Source: Trematomus loennbergii (taxonomy: Eukaryota; Chordata; Actinopteri; Perciformes; Nototheniidae). Taken from it: a DNA stretch of 64,000 nucleotides. Position 1 is the first letter of the stretch. Each line of letters begins with the position of its first letter. The position numbers were made by a program, and so were the translations under genes. The stretch lies in contig JAAOOA010000133.1 in the NCBI GenBank assembly GCA_012861695.1, forward strand, positions 584,501-648,500, written 5' to 3'. Below are positions 21,812 through 32,900 of this stretch, one piece after another. The notes under the pieces are model-generated. The model made no database searches, was not told the origin of the DNA, and saw nothing but the letters and a program-made list of their open reading frames with translations.

Positions 21812-23535
21812 AGGGCCCATGTCATGCTTTTCCGGTTATTACCCATCCCTTTGTGTGTTATGAAGGTTTTTATGCATGTAAACGGTCTGCAGAGTCAAAA
21901 ACCCTCAAAGTACACCCTGTAGGGAGTAAAACCCTAACACCCAGTAGCCACGCCCAGAGCTATGACGCACCCTCTGCCAGCCAAGCATATATACTGTTGG
22001 AATCTCAGGTTCAGTTCAAAACAGTGCTAACTGGGCTAACGAAGTTGCTAGCGTTTACATATATCAACTACAATGTCAGCAGATGGCCTTACATGTTTCT
22101 CATAGCAGGAGAATGTCTGCATTCACACACGAAATACTCATATACAGTATACTCCGGGTTAGAGATGTCCCGATCCGATCACGTGATCGGGGATCGGAGC
22201 AGATCACGTGATTTTCAAAAGATCGGAATCGGGAGAAATAAATCGGGGATCGGGAATATTTTTTTTTTTATAAAATATTTGTTTTATTTTATTTAATGTT
22301 ACAAAACAAAAATGACCATGTTCACGTCTTAAAGTCATCCTGAGGCCTTAGTCTTGGTTTAAAATTACACAACATGTATGTGTTGCTTCTTTTGGGCTTG
22401 TTTTCAAAGACCTGGTTGCTTATTTCTCTCAAATCTGGCAACAGAGTGGGCAGGGCGCAGTGTCTAATAGTAGCAGTAAGCTAACGAGAGGCTACGTTCA
22501 GCTGGTGCCTCGGGAGTCGGGACAGAGAAAATGTCAGGAGTTTGGAAGTATTATAAAATTGAAAGCGAAGGCAGTGTAACAGCCAGATGCAATGTTTGCA
22601 AGGCGGAGGTTCCGCGTGGTGGAAAGAACAGAGCTACGTTCAACACGACCCATCGAATACAAACACCAACAACAACACGACGAGTACACAGCGGCAACTC
22701 AGGTAACGGCACTGAAACAACCGACACTTTCAGAGACTTTTAAAAGGAAAGAGAAACTGCCCCAGAACTGTGAAAAGGCCAAGATAGCTGAATTCATCGC
22801 GTTGGATGACCAGCCGTTATCGGTTACCTTTTTTTTTCTCTTAATGCATTGCTTAAAGATCGGATCGGGAAAAATCGGTATCGGCAGATTGTCAAAATCA
22901 AATGATCGGAATCGGATCGGGAGCAAAAAAAGGTGATCGGGACATCCCTACTCCGGGTGATTTACCGTACGGTCAGTCGCGAAACTTAATTACATTATAG
23001 TTGGCTTTCCTAGCATGTATGCTACAAAGCTAAACAACAGGGCTACCTATAGCTAGACATGCTAGGAAAAACATTGTTTTTATGCAAGCTAAAAAGAATA
23101 ACCGACACGTATAAGATTGCAATTGTAAACACGTTATTGCTAGCCTAATATGAACCACTAGCTTTTGTTCACAGTAGGTTGGCATATTACACTGAACAAC
23201 TAGCAAACATAGGTTAGCTTATACAAAAACTGATGCTCCGCTCAGAGCCGAAAAAACACTGTGTTAGACATGGGCGGAGCCTCTCTGGTGGTTGACTAAT
23301 CAGAACAGAGTGGCCGAGCTGACCAATCGAAGCACACTGGGCTCACAGGGAGGGGGGGGCAGGAGCTCAAACAAGCCGTTTAGGGCAGAGAGTGAATACC
23401 GGTGAATACACATACTTTACAGAGATGCTGTATGCGAAACCAATGTGAGTTTGGAAAATTGCACAGTATAAATCTATTTTAGTAGACCTCAACAATGGAA
23501 TTATGATAAGTGGAAATGGCCATGACATGGGCCCT
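21812..23535. mobile_element. TTAA-flanked MITE, family AGGGCCCATGTCATG, unit A
   Basis: TTAA (21808-21811), then AGGGCCCATGTCATG; the right end is CATGACATGGGCCCT, then TTAA (23536-23539). Target and termini are piggyBac-like. Non-coding. A hAT element (22160-22950) is nested inside. Unit B equivalent: 45666-47783. Confidence 0.82.
22160..22950 (+). mobile_element. Non-autonomous hAT with BED-finger ORF, unit A
   Basis: Termini TAGAGATGTCCCGATC and GATCGGGACATCCCTA are flanked by the exact 8-bp target duplication CTCCGGGT (22152-22159 and 22951-22958), diagnostic of hAT. The interior starts a transposase frame at 22531 (VWKYYKIESEGSVTARCNVC, a BED zinc finger) that shifts frame near 22650 and is then cut short. 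Unit B copy at 46415-47194. Confidence 0.88.
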
Positions 23536-23722
23536 TTAAGACTTATTCATTGTCCTCTCCATCAGCTTCTGTTTCCATGTGTTCAGCTGATTGGAGGCTC
23601 TGCTCTCTGTTATCCTCAGTTTGAATTTTATTAAGTTGTGAGGACTGATGACCAACACACTTGTGTCTTTTGAAATAACCATGCCATTTAAATCTTTTGT
23701 CACAAACATTGCAGCTGTATAT

Positions 23723-25154
23723 TTACTCTCCTGTGTGGACTCTCATGTGTGTCTTCAAACCTCTACTCTGTGAAAAAGCTTCCTTACAGACTGAGCATCT
23801 GTATGGTTTCTCTCCTGTGTGGATTCTCATGTGTTTCTTTAAATTTCCACTCTGTGAAAAAGCTTTGGTACAAACCGAGCAGCTAAAGGGTTTCTCTCCT
23901 GTGTGAATTGTCATGTGTTCCTTTAAATGTATATTCTGTGAAAAAGCTCCCTTACAGACTGAGCATCTGTATGGTTTCTCTCCTGTGTGGATTGTCATGT
24001 GTTTTTTTAAACTGTCTCCAAGTGCAAAAGATTTGGTACAAACCGAGCAGCTAAAGGGTTTCTCTCCTGTGTGGATTCTCATGTGTTTCTTTAAATTTTG
24101 ACTCCATGCAAAATATTTGGTACAAACCGAGCAGCTAAAGGGTTTCTCTCCTGTGTGGATTGTCATGTGCCCCTTTAAACCTCCACTCTGTGAAAAAGCT
24201 TTCTTACAGACTGAGCATCTGTATGGTTTCTCTCCTGTGTGGATTCTCATGTGTTCCTTTAAACCTCCACTCTGTGAAAAAGCTTTCTTACAGACTGAGC
24301 ATCTGTATGGTTTCTCTCCTGTGTGGATTCTCATGTGTTCCTTTAAACCTACACTCTGTGAAAAAGCTTTCTTACAGACTGAGCATCTGTATGGTTTCTC
24401 TCCTGTGTGGATTCTCATGTGTTCCTTTAAACTTCCACTCTGTGAAAAACATTTCTTACAGACTAAGCATCTGTATGGTTTCTCTCCTGTGTGGATTCTC
24501 ATGTGTTTTTTTAAAGTGTGACTTAATGCAAAATATTTCATACACACAGAGCAGCCAAATTGTTTCTTTACAGCACTACGGCTTGAATACTGAGAGATTC
24601 TTGTCTATTTTTCAGTGATTTTGAGGCTGAAGCAGATTCTCTGGTCTCCTTCCAATCAGCACTGTCTTCAGTGTCAGGTTCAGAAGAGTCTCCAGTGTCA
24701 GGTTCAGAAGAGTCTCCAGTGTCAGGTTCAGAAGAGTCTCCAGTGTGAGATTCAGAAGAGTCTCCAGTGTCAGGTTCAGAAGAGTCTCCAGTGGCGTACT
24801 CAGTCTTTGGTTGTAAACTGCTCTCTGGATCTGAGTTCCTGGCTGGTTCTGGTCCTCGACAGTCATCTCCATCAGCTTCTGTTTCCATGTGTTCAGTTTG
24901 TCTTTGATGAGGCTGTGAGGACTGAGGTTTCTCTTCATCATCTTCACTCTTCACAGGGTCAGGAGTGAAAGTGGACTTGGTGATATCAGCCTCCTCCAGC
25001 TCCTGAAGCTGCTCTCCCTCCTGACTGATCCCGAGTTCCTCCTGTTCCTGCTTAATGTGTGGGGGGGGCTCTGGGTCCTCCTGGTCCAGACTGGTGCTCC
25101 AATCCTGCTGGTCAGGGAGAACCTCTTCTTTAACCACCACCAGTAGCTGGACGT
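23723..25154 (-). pseudogene. C2H2 zinc-finger gene, finger exon, frameshifted, unit A
   Basis: Final coding exon on the minus strand. An acceptor (TTACCTGCAG) at 25155 joins in phase to the donor of exon 1 at 35686. The exon opens with [16 protein letters not shown], then an acidic linker with SSEPDTGD repeats (24664-24795). After one missing base near 24588 relative to unit B come ten C2H2 fingers with [16 protein letters not shown] linkers (24560-23723), ending at TAA 23723-23725. This layout is that of fish MSKVQ-type nuclear zinc-finger proteins, presumed DNA-binding regulators. As written, the frame breaks before the fingers. The TAA sits in the linker, where Lys is expected, and the same frame continues beyond it through an eleventh finger-like unit (YSCNVCDKRFKWHGYFKRH) to a TAA about 60 codons on. 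Confidence 0.85.
24664..24795 (-). repeat. 24-bp coding minisatellite, unit A
   Basis: Five to six tandem copies of a 24-bp unit (TCAGGTTCAGAAGAGTCTCC on the plus strand) encoding an acidic octapeptide, TGDSSEPD, in the linker of the zinc-finger protein. Unit B has the same array at 48740-48871. Confidence 0.9.
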
Positions 25155-25159
25155 CTGCA

Positions 25160-25612
25160 GGTAACAGGAAACACACAGTCAGAAAAAACGGTTAAGTATT
25201 AGCATTTCAAAATCTGATCACCATTAAAATGGGAGATATTTTGCAGCCCTAATTAATGCCTTTGTTTTTACTTTCATATTATCTTTTAGTCCCACCTGTT
25301 GTGTATTTTTGTTGTCTCAATTCACCTTCTGTAGCCCAGCCCCTTTCCAGTTCCAGTTTAGCAGTAGCTGCAATGTAAACAAGGAATTGTATTTGGCATC
25401 GTTCACAGATACACTATGCCTATAGAATGAAAATACTCCGTTACAAATTAAAATCTTGCATTCAAACCTTATTTAAGTAAACGTTCGCAAGTATTAACAG
25501 AAAAATGTACAGCACCTTCATATGTAAAAGTAATGATACTGCAATGACATTTTCGCGGGGTAAAACGCAACATCTTGCAAGAAACAGCGTCTGAGGGCTT
25601 CTTAACATTTAA
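25160..25612. other. Intron 1 of the zinc-finger gene, proximal part
   Basis: AT-rich, no gene seen. From about 25553 the sequence belongs to the CCTGTTAAGCCC MITE family (GCGTCTGAGGGCTTCTTAAC) and is cut at TTAA 25609-25612 by the next MITE. Confidence 0.5.
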
Positions 25613-26280
25613 AGGTCCCATGTCATTCTTTTCCAGTTATTACCCGTGCCCTTGTGTGTTATGTAGCTTTTTATGTATGTAAACGGTCTGCAGAGTCACA
25701 AACCCTCAAAGTACACCCTGTAGCGAGTACAATTATAACACAGAAAAGGCCTGTCTATGCTGCCACAGAACGCCTCGTTGGAGATTTCTCTTTTTCTTCC
25801 TGGTACCAAGTGACATAACGACGACCAAAATGGACTCATTGGTCCAAATGGACAATCCGCGGAGCCGTTATGCTGGACGCGGCGAGGCTGTGAGTCTGTG
25901 TGAGCAGCAGCGAGCCTCGCAACGTCCCTCTAACACGGCACCCAGACCCCACGCAGCATTCTCATCTGTTTGTCATTACGGGTGTCATTTTTTGGTTGCT
26001 AACTAACGCCATTGTAACACATAATCACTGATGTTCCGCTGTAACGGTGGTGGACTCATCAGAACAGAGTGGGCGAGCTGACCAATCAATCGGAGCACAG
26101 TGGACTCACAGGGAGGGGGGGCAGGAGCTCCAACAAGCCGTGTAGGACAGAGAGTGAATACACATACTATACAGAGATGCTGTATGAGATACCAATGTGA
26201 GTTTGGAAAATTGTAAATCTATTTTAGTAGACCTCAACAATGGAATTATGATCAGTAGAAATGGCCATGACATGGGACCT
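25613..26280. mobile_element. TTAA-flanked MITE, subfamily AGGTCCCATGTCAT, unit A
   Basis: Flanked by TTAA at 25609-25612 and 26281-26284; termini AGGTCCCATGTCAT and ATGACATGGGACCT. Inserted into another MITE; the empty version of that site, with one TTAA, is seen near 14790. Unit B has a longer form (49683-50459, 777 bp against 668 bp). Confidence 0.85.
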
Positions 26281-27578
26281 TTAACAAACTAAGAATGTGT
26301 CATACCCACTTAACGGGAAGAAACTCAGCTATCAGACAATATTAACCATTGTTAGCTAAACGAAACAGAAGGGTAATACAAAGGCTCTGAATTAGCCCTG
26401 AGCGAAAAAATGCTAACGCACTTAGCAAAGAACTCACGGTAAAATATTACCTTATTACTCAGATCTGCAAACAATATATCAGCTCGCAAGCTGATATTCC
26501 ACAGATTCTAGAAATACAAGTATCATCACTGAGCGATCAAAACTCGCACCAGGGGAAGCAAACCCAGACATCACACCACGTAGCTTTACGAATACACACT
26601 ACCGCCGCCTGCTGGTAAGGAGAGTTATTGCCACTCACGCATGCGCAGTTCGTATGTGCTTCTTGGCAGTCGGCTGTGTAAAACTATCCTTGGATGATGG
26701 TAAGGCAGACTAAAAGCTTTATGAATCCAAAGTACAACATATAATAAGTACCCTGTATCAAGATTGATGCAAAACAAGTGACATTTGACCTTTTTAGAGA
26801 GATTTAGCAAAAAGAAACCACTTCTGGGGTCATTTGGGTGGATTTTCCATATATCTGGCCCCCCTTGCTCGATTTTGATGGTTGACACCTCTTTCTGACC
26901 GTTAGAGCCAATAGAATCGAAGGGGGAGTCCCCACACACACACGTTGTGAAGAGAAAAGGTGGGGGCTGCGCGCATGTACATTTGCAGCAGAGTGGACCA
27001 ATCTCTAGCTCTGGCATTTGGAAACGAAAAAGCAGTTTTATTGCTTATGGATTATCAGAAATAATTTCAAAGAGGACACAGACACATTGGATTAACCTAT
27101 GGATTAAATGCAGCATCGTTTTTTTATCGTTTTAATGCCATTGAAGACCAGTTTTCACCAAGGTAAGCCATGTTAGCGTTTCTAGCTACCTAGCTCCACA
27201 TGTTATGATGTACGCTTTCGTTTATAGGGTCGCAAATGTTTATCACGGAGTGTTGAGGTTGGCACCCCCAGATTCTGTGTCTCCAGGAGACCCAAAACGA
27301 GGGTTTGGCTGTGCATCTAGGATAAGTAATAAGGGAGTTAGAGTGAGTTTAGGTGCAGAGATAGGTTACATTTTTTCGCTCGTGGCTAATTCAGAGGCTG
27401 AGTGTTAGCATTGTGGTTTTTTTGGGATTTAAAAAAAAAAGATCAGTTAGCTGAGTTTCTTCCCATTACATGGATATAAAACATTCATAGTTTATTAAAT
27501 ATTAAGATTCCTTAGACGTTGTTTCCTGCAAATGACGCCTTTATCCGCCCGGTACCGGGGGGGCCGTGCGTAACAGGT
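26281..27578. mobile_element. Composite of CCTGTTAAGCCC-family MITE pieces, unit A
   Basis: 26285 to about 26675 continues the reverse-oriented copy interrupted by the previous element (GAATGTGTCATACCCAC, AAGAAACTCAGCT). At about 26676 it joins a forward-oriented partial copy running to CCGGTACCGGGG and CAGGTTAA at 27579-27582. Non-coding. In unit B the reverse-oriented copy continues instead. Confidence 0.6.
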
Positions 27579-27582
27579 TAAA

Positions 27583-27728
27583 GACTTGGTTTTTCAAAGT
27601 TTAGGACTTGGACTTGACTTGAACTTGCCATCCCGACTGAGCGCAAAGACTTGAGACTTACTTGTGACTTGAGTGCAAAGACTTGAGACTTACTTGTGAC
27701 TTGCAAAACAATGACTTGGTCCCACCTC
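27583..27728. repeat. ACTTG-rich interspersed repeat end
   Basis: Irregular repeats of GACTTG, AGACTTACTTGTGACTTG and similar, ending CTTGGTCCCACCTCTG. It resembles a common fish interspersed repeat terminus and truncates the BEL element of unit A on its left side. Confidence 0.6.
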
Positions 27729-29041
27729 TGGTAAGTAGTGCATTAGTCTCTTTAAATGGCAGAAACCACACTGGGGCCGGTGGTCAACAAACCCTACCAA
27801 TTATCCCAGTTCAAATAAAGTTGTCAAACTCGAACCAGACTGTGCAGACTTACGCATTTATGGATCAGGGAAGCACTGCAAGTTGTTGTACTCAAGCCCT
27901 TCAACAAGATGTGCATGCCAAGGGCAAGAGAACAAAAATGTCTTAAAAACAATGGGTCAGGAGAAAATGATTGACACTTCCTTTGTCAAAGGTCTTGAAG
28001 TGAGTTGCATCGAAGGCAATGATTTTTATCAGCTGCCTAAAGTATACACAAAAGAGGAAATTCCTGCTGGAAAAGAGCACATTCCCACTCAAGAAACCAT
28101 AAATAAATGGAAATATCTAAGAGAAATTAAGTTGCCTGAATTGGATTGTGAAATCGGGTTGCTTATAGGAACAAATGCACCAAAGCTAATGGAGCCGTGG
28201 AAAATAATAAACAGTCAAAATAGAGGACCCTTTGCTGTTAAGACAGTCCTAGGTTGGGTTGTGAATGGACTGAATCAGGAAACCACTGAATCTGAGAATA
28301 CTTCATGTGCTGTTGTTAATCGGATATCAGTGACAGTTTAAGTGAGCTGCTGGTGCAGCAATACAATCATGACTTTCCAGAGAAACGTTGTGATGAGAAG
28401 AAAGAGATGTCAGTTGAAGACAAACAATTCTTAAAGATCATGTCAGATTCAGCTGAAATCAAAGATGGACATTATCAGCTTGAACTTCCATTTAAACAGA
28501 AGAATATCATGATGCCAAACAATCGCAAACTTGCAGAGCAGAATCAAAAGGAAATTCAAAAGGAACAAAGTTTTCCATGATGAATATAAAACATTCTTGG
28601 AGGCTGTGATAGCAAAAGGTCACGCTCAGCTACTGCCCCAAGAGCAGCTCAAACCTGAGAGTGGAAATATGTGGTGCATACCACATCATGGGGTTCATCA
28701 CCCAAAGAAGGGCAAGATTTGTGTAGTGATCGATTGTTCTGCATCTTATCAAGGATATTCATTCAATGAAAAGCTTATTCAGGGTCCCAATCTTACCAAC
28801 ACGCTACTTGGTGTGCTCATTCGATTCAGACAAGAACAAATAGCTTTCATGGCTGATTTCGTGGGGATGTATCATCAGGTCAAGGTGGCTCCTGCCGATC
28901 AAGATTATCTTCGCTTTCTTTGGTGGCCAGGAGGAGATGTCAGTTTACCTCTCGCTGAGTACAGGATGACAGTACATCTATTTGGTGCCACTTCATCAGC
29001 AAGTTGTGCAACCTATGCTCTTACTAAAACCGCTGCAGGTG

Positions 29042-29530
29042 CTGATCTCTCTCTCTCTCTCTCGCGTCCGGTTATACTTCACTCGCGTTTATGTCCAAAT
29101 CCATCAGATCTAGCTAGTTTTAGCTAATGATATGGCTGCTGCCCCTCCCTACACGCAGATCACGCAGACTCAAACCTCATCTTATGCCCAAATTCCAGCT
29201 GAGAGGGTCTTCTCTATAGCTGGCCTGATTGTGAATCGCCTCCGCACCCGCCTCTCCGCTGAGCATGTAGACATGCTCATATTCTTAAACAAGAATGAGT
29301 ATTGAATAGCTGCATTCTGTGCATAGGCCCTGTTATAGGTTGTTGATCTCTGTTGTAATAGGGTTACGTTACCCTAACCGGTTAGTTCGTGTATGATCCC
29401 TCTTTAATTTAAAAACCAAGTTATGTTTTAAGCATGAAAGCTGTAGGCCTATAGCTGTCAACTGTTCAAACTGTGATCACCAGTTCAATACATTTGACAA
29501 ATTCGACCAAATCGAATAAAGCTGATTGAG
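29042..29530 (+). mobile_element. hAT 3' remnant inserted in BEL pol, unit A
   Basis: A (CT)n tract (29047-29063) is followed by sequence encoding the C-terminal hATC dimerisation motif (AERVFSIAGLIVNRLRTRLS, then a stop at 29303) and about 230 bp of non-coding 3' sequence. It replaces the part of BEL pol from the RT YxDD motif onward. Unit B: 60975-61485. Confidence 0.7.
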
Positions 29531-29971
29531 AAGGAGATGAGATGTTTAATGACTCTATGAGAGGTCTCACAATCTCCAAGGATAACTTGGATAAGGCTGA
29601 AGCAGCAGTGTTGTGTTCTTTTGTGTCTTTTCCAGAGGAAGTGGACACTTTGAAAAGGGGAAAACCTATCAAAGGAAGTAGTGCACTGTATAAATTGGAT
29701 CCAGTGTACGAGAATGAACTGGTAAAGGTTGGAGGAAGGCTAAATAAAATGGCAATGCCTGAGGAAGCAAAGCACCCAACCATTCTTGGAAAACACCACC
29801 ATGTCTCTAAAACTATACTTCGAGATATTCATCAACAAGTTGGTCACAGTGGAAGGAATCATGTTATCCAGGTTAAGACAAAAATACTGGATACCATGTG
29901 CCAATGCATTAGCCAGAAAAATTATATCTGAATGTACTGGGTGTATCTCAATGTCGAGGAAAGCTGCTCCA

Positions 29972-30360
29972 GAGCCACTATTTCAAGGATACTACGTCAT
30001 CGAGTGCCGCCGAAGGACTGTTCCAATGTCCAGGATACTTGGAATTCTACCGAGGCCGGCGTCCTTCGTTGAGGGAAATTTCGAGGCTGCACATGTGTAG
30101 CCTCTGCGGTCTTAAAATCCCCACAATGCTTAGTTTGCGGACGGACCAATTTCCAAAATCTTTGGCGGAAATCGCGCTCCATTTAAGGCGGGCCTCGCAT
30201 ATGACGCACACCTGTTAGCCTGTTCCACCATTCTTCGTTTTCCGAGGCTAGGAAGGATTTTTGCCTCGCTTCAGAAGGAACTGACTCGGAGGGACTTGTT
30301 CTACCAAGGAAGCGTCCTCTACATTGAGAAACACCCACCGTGTGCAGACGCATGCATGGA
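29972..30360. mobile_element. Short unclassified insertion in BEL integrase, unit A
   Basis: Splits the integrase frame between ISMSRKAAPE and LPTDRIIPDL. GC-richer than its surroundings (ATCGAGTGCCGCCGAAGGAC ... CTACCAAGGAAGCGTCC). No clear TIR or target duplication found. The same insertion in unit B at about 61920-62310 differs by small indels. Confidence 0.5.
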
Positions 30361-30721
30361 AATGCAGGAGAACAAAACATTTCAGATCTGCCAACAGACA
30401 GAATTATACCAGACCTACCACCATTCACATATGTTGGAGTGGATTACTTTGGCCCCCTGGAAGTGAAAAGAGGACGAAGCATTGTGAAACGATATGGAGT
30501 TATCTTTACCTGTCTAACAACCAGAGCGGTGCACTTGGAAGTAGCTCATTCGTTGGATACAGATTCATGCATTAATGCCTGCAGACGTTTCATCAGCAGA
30601 AGAGGCCAAGTATTGGAGATGAGGTCAGACAATGGGACTAATTGCGTTGCCACTGAAAGATAGCTGAAGGAATCTATAAAAGAGTGGAATCTGAGCAAAA
30701 TAGAACAAGCCCTCCAGCAAA

Positions 30722-32109
30722 CAGGATGCAAACTCATCAGGTATGAAAAAGGTGACAAGGATCTGAGCCCCCGACCCCACGGAATATCGGCTTTAAAATG
30801 AGGAATAACAGAGGATTTTAGCAGTCAGAACAACTAAAGCAGTTCATAATAACAGAAACGCCAAAGAGTCACATCTAATAGAAATGTATAAAAGCATTTA
30901 TTTTAATTGTGTAGCAGTCAGTTTATAATTTTGGCAGCACTGTTGAGCATTTTGAAAATGTATTTTCATGCCTCTGTGCAAGGCTTAGTCTTTCTATCTT
31001 TATAGCCAGTGGTGTAAAGTAACTAAGTTCATAAACTCAAGTACTATACTTGGGTACAATTTTGAGATACTTGTACTTTATTTAAGTATTTCAATGTTTT
31101 GCTACTTTGTTCTTCTTCTCCTCTACAGTTCAGAGGTAACTGGTGTACTTTCCTCTCTGGATGAATGATGTGAAATATAATCAAGTGTTAAATCAGACTT
31201 TAGTTCCACCTGGAGTAAATTCACAAGCTACCCTGCAGTATACAAAGTCATTCAAACTAGCTGCACCTTTACCAGCTTTGAGAACACTTTCATGATCAAT
31301 CATTATAAAACATATATCATATATATTATTCTGAAATGGACCAATCTGCACAATGACTACTTTACTGTCGCTACTTTAACTATATTTTGATGATAATACT
31401 TTTATACTTTTACTGAGGAACATTTTGAATGCAGGACTTTTACTGTAACAGAGTATTCTACACTCTGGTACTTCTACTTTACTCAAGTACAAGACCTGAG
31501 TAGTTCTACTTTTACTCAAGTACAAGATATATACTTATACCACCTCCGTTTATAGCCTATGAAAATAACTATTTGAAAACGAAGGCTAAAGCTAACGTTA
31601 GCAGATAGTGACAATGTATGCTAGTTAGCTAGCTCAACGATTCCTTAAATAATATTGCGACAGAAAAACTTTTCAGTGCACATCACGCTCTGCCGCTCCG
31701 ACAGGGAGCTCTGCTCTGAACGGCCCGTTCAGCTGTTCACCAGCGGTCCAGTCTGTGCCACAGTGAGTCCGGACCGCACAGTTAATATTAACGAACGCAC
31801 CGTAGGTAATGTAGCTGCTGAAGCTAGACCCTCATCCCGGAGCAGCAGAGCCTTATTATACATCCATGAGCAGAGCCGACAGGCAGGAAGACTCGAGCAC
31901 ACAGCTCGCGCTTCATTATAATATATAAAAAAGAACACCATGCGTGTCATGATGGCACATAACAGCTCGCGGCCGCAGATTACTCCGGGTCCCAGACCCC
32001 CCCATACCCCAAAAATATTTGTATTGCAGATCTACATGAATCACACAAACGACCTATTTTGGATTCAAAACGGCGAATTTCGCCGAAAGGTGACAAGTTT
32101 GCATCCCTG
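30722..32109. mobile_element. hAT-like element inserted in BEL integrase core, unit A
   Basis: Termini CAGGATGCAAACTCATCAGG and (reverse complement of the right end) CAGGGATGCAAACTTGTCAC. Removing it would bring the integrase frame before and after back together; GCAAAA is shared at both junctions but a clean 8-bp duplication is not seen. Non-coding interior with a nested AAGTAC-type repeat (31007-31550) and a palindrome CGGCGAATTTCGCCG (32071-32085). Unit B copy starts at 62673 and runs past the window end. Confidence 0.7.
31007..31550. repeat. AAGTAC-rich interspersed repeat, near complete, unit A
   Basis: Begins CCAGTGGTGTAAAGTAACTA and ends AGATATATACTTATACCACC; alternating AAGTAC/GTACTT motifs at both ends. 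Non-coding, MITE-like. Unit B: 62958-63535. Confidence 0.7.
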
Positions 32110-32496
32110 GCAAAAGGATGTGAAATGGACCTTCAATCCTCCTTACGGAGCACATCATGGCGGAGTATGGGAAAGACTAATCTGGCTTGTAAAGAAAATT
32201 CTGCTATCCATCACAAAACAACAAACACTTGACGACGAAAGCCTTTCAACAGTTCTGTGTGAAGTTGAAGGAATTCTCAACAGCCGACCAATAACTACAG
32301 TGTCAAATGATCCAAATGACTTGGACCTCTCACACCAAGCCATTTGCTGCAGTTCAAGGTCAAACCTGCGTTGCCCCCAGGCTTATTCCATCAGCAAGAT
32401 ACATACTCAAGTGCAGTACATAGCAAATTTGTTTTGGCCAGATGGATCAAAGAATATACCACTTTTGCTAGAAAGACAGCAATGGAATCGCATTAA

Positions 32497-32892
32497 CCGG
32501 TTTAGCCCGAGAGCCCCGGTAGAGGGGGCTGCAGGTTTTTTTTTCTTTCACAAAACTGTTTTTAATATTTCAAAACCTATTAATGTGTCATACCAGATTA
32601 ACGGGAATAAACTCAGCTAACTGACAGTACGAACCATTTTTACCAAAACAAAAACACAAGTCTCATAAGAAGCGTCTAAATGACCCCTGAGCGAAAAAAT
32701 GCTAACGCACAAGTGCATTAGCATTAGCCCCGCGCACCAACGGAGAGAGAATAACTTATGGCAACACAAAAAAAAACATGGTAGCGGTGGAGTGATGAGG
32801 AGGTGTCGGTGTTTTTCGCCTGCCGTCTTTTCTGCAGACTTGTCAAAATAAAAGTAAGCAAAACACTACTTTTGAATTCATTATTGAATTGT
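32497..32892. mobile_element. CCTGTTAAGCCC-family MITE fragment after BEL
   Basis: TTAA at 32493-32496, then CCGGTTTAGCCCGAGAGCCC and family sequence (AAACTCAGCTAACTGACAGT, GAAGCGTCTAAATGA). From about 32740 it grades into unclassified sequence in which the hAT at 32901 is inserted. Confidence 0.55.
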
Positions 32893-32900
32893 GTGCATAA

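Larger units (their letters stand above)
27729..32492 (+). mobile_element. BEL/Pao retrotransposon pol remnant with nested insertions, unit A
   Basis: Plus-strand BEL/Pao pol in pieces: protease-like DUF1758 region (27729-28340; active-site-type FMDQGSTAS at 27857), reverse transcriptase N-terminal half (28590-29041; MADFVGMYHQVKV with the motif A Asp), integrase N-terminus (29535-29970), integrase core (30385-30721; VGVDYFGP, SDNGTN) and integrase C-terminal part (32110-32492; FNPPYGAHHGGVWERLI). Gag and the 5' LTR are missing. Between pieces lie a hAT 3' remnant, a short insertion and a full-length hAT-like element. The YxDD half of the RT and RNase H are absent, and stops and frameshifts are common, so it is dead. 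The right side is cut by a TTAA MITE at 32493. The same nested insertions occur in unit B (59668-64000). Confidence 0.85.

Noticed and set aside
23697..24618. Plus-strand open frames with repeated [13 protein letters not shown] peptides, also at 47897-48669
   Set aside because: They are the antisense of the C2H2 finger array; the repetition comes from the linker on the other strand.
24612..24947. Minus-strand frame with repeated LETLLNLT, also at 48688-49023
   Set aside because: Alternative frame of the 24-bp acidic repeat inside the zinc-finger exon.
26676..27578. Treating this as the unit A version of the MITE in the BEL LTR (52415-53191)
   Set aside because: Same family and orientation, but the right-end sequences (TTTATCCGCCCGGTACC against GCAGTGCCCCGGTACC) differ too much to be the same insertion.
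31655..31921. 88-aa plus-strand frame and the overlapping minus-strand frame
   Set aside because: Lies in the non-coding interior of the hAT-like insertion; no family match.
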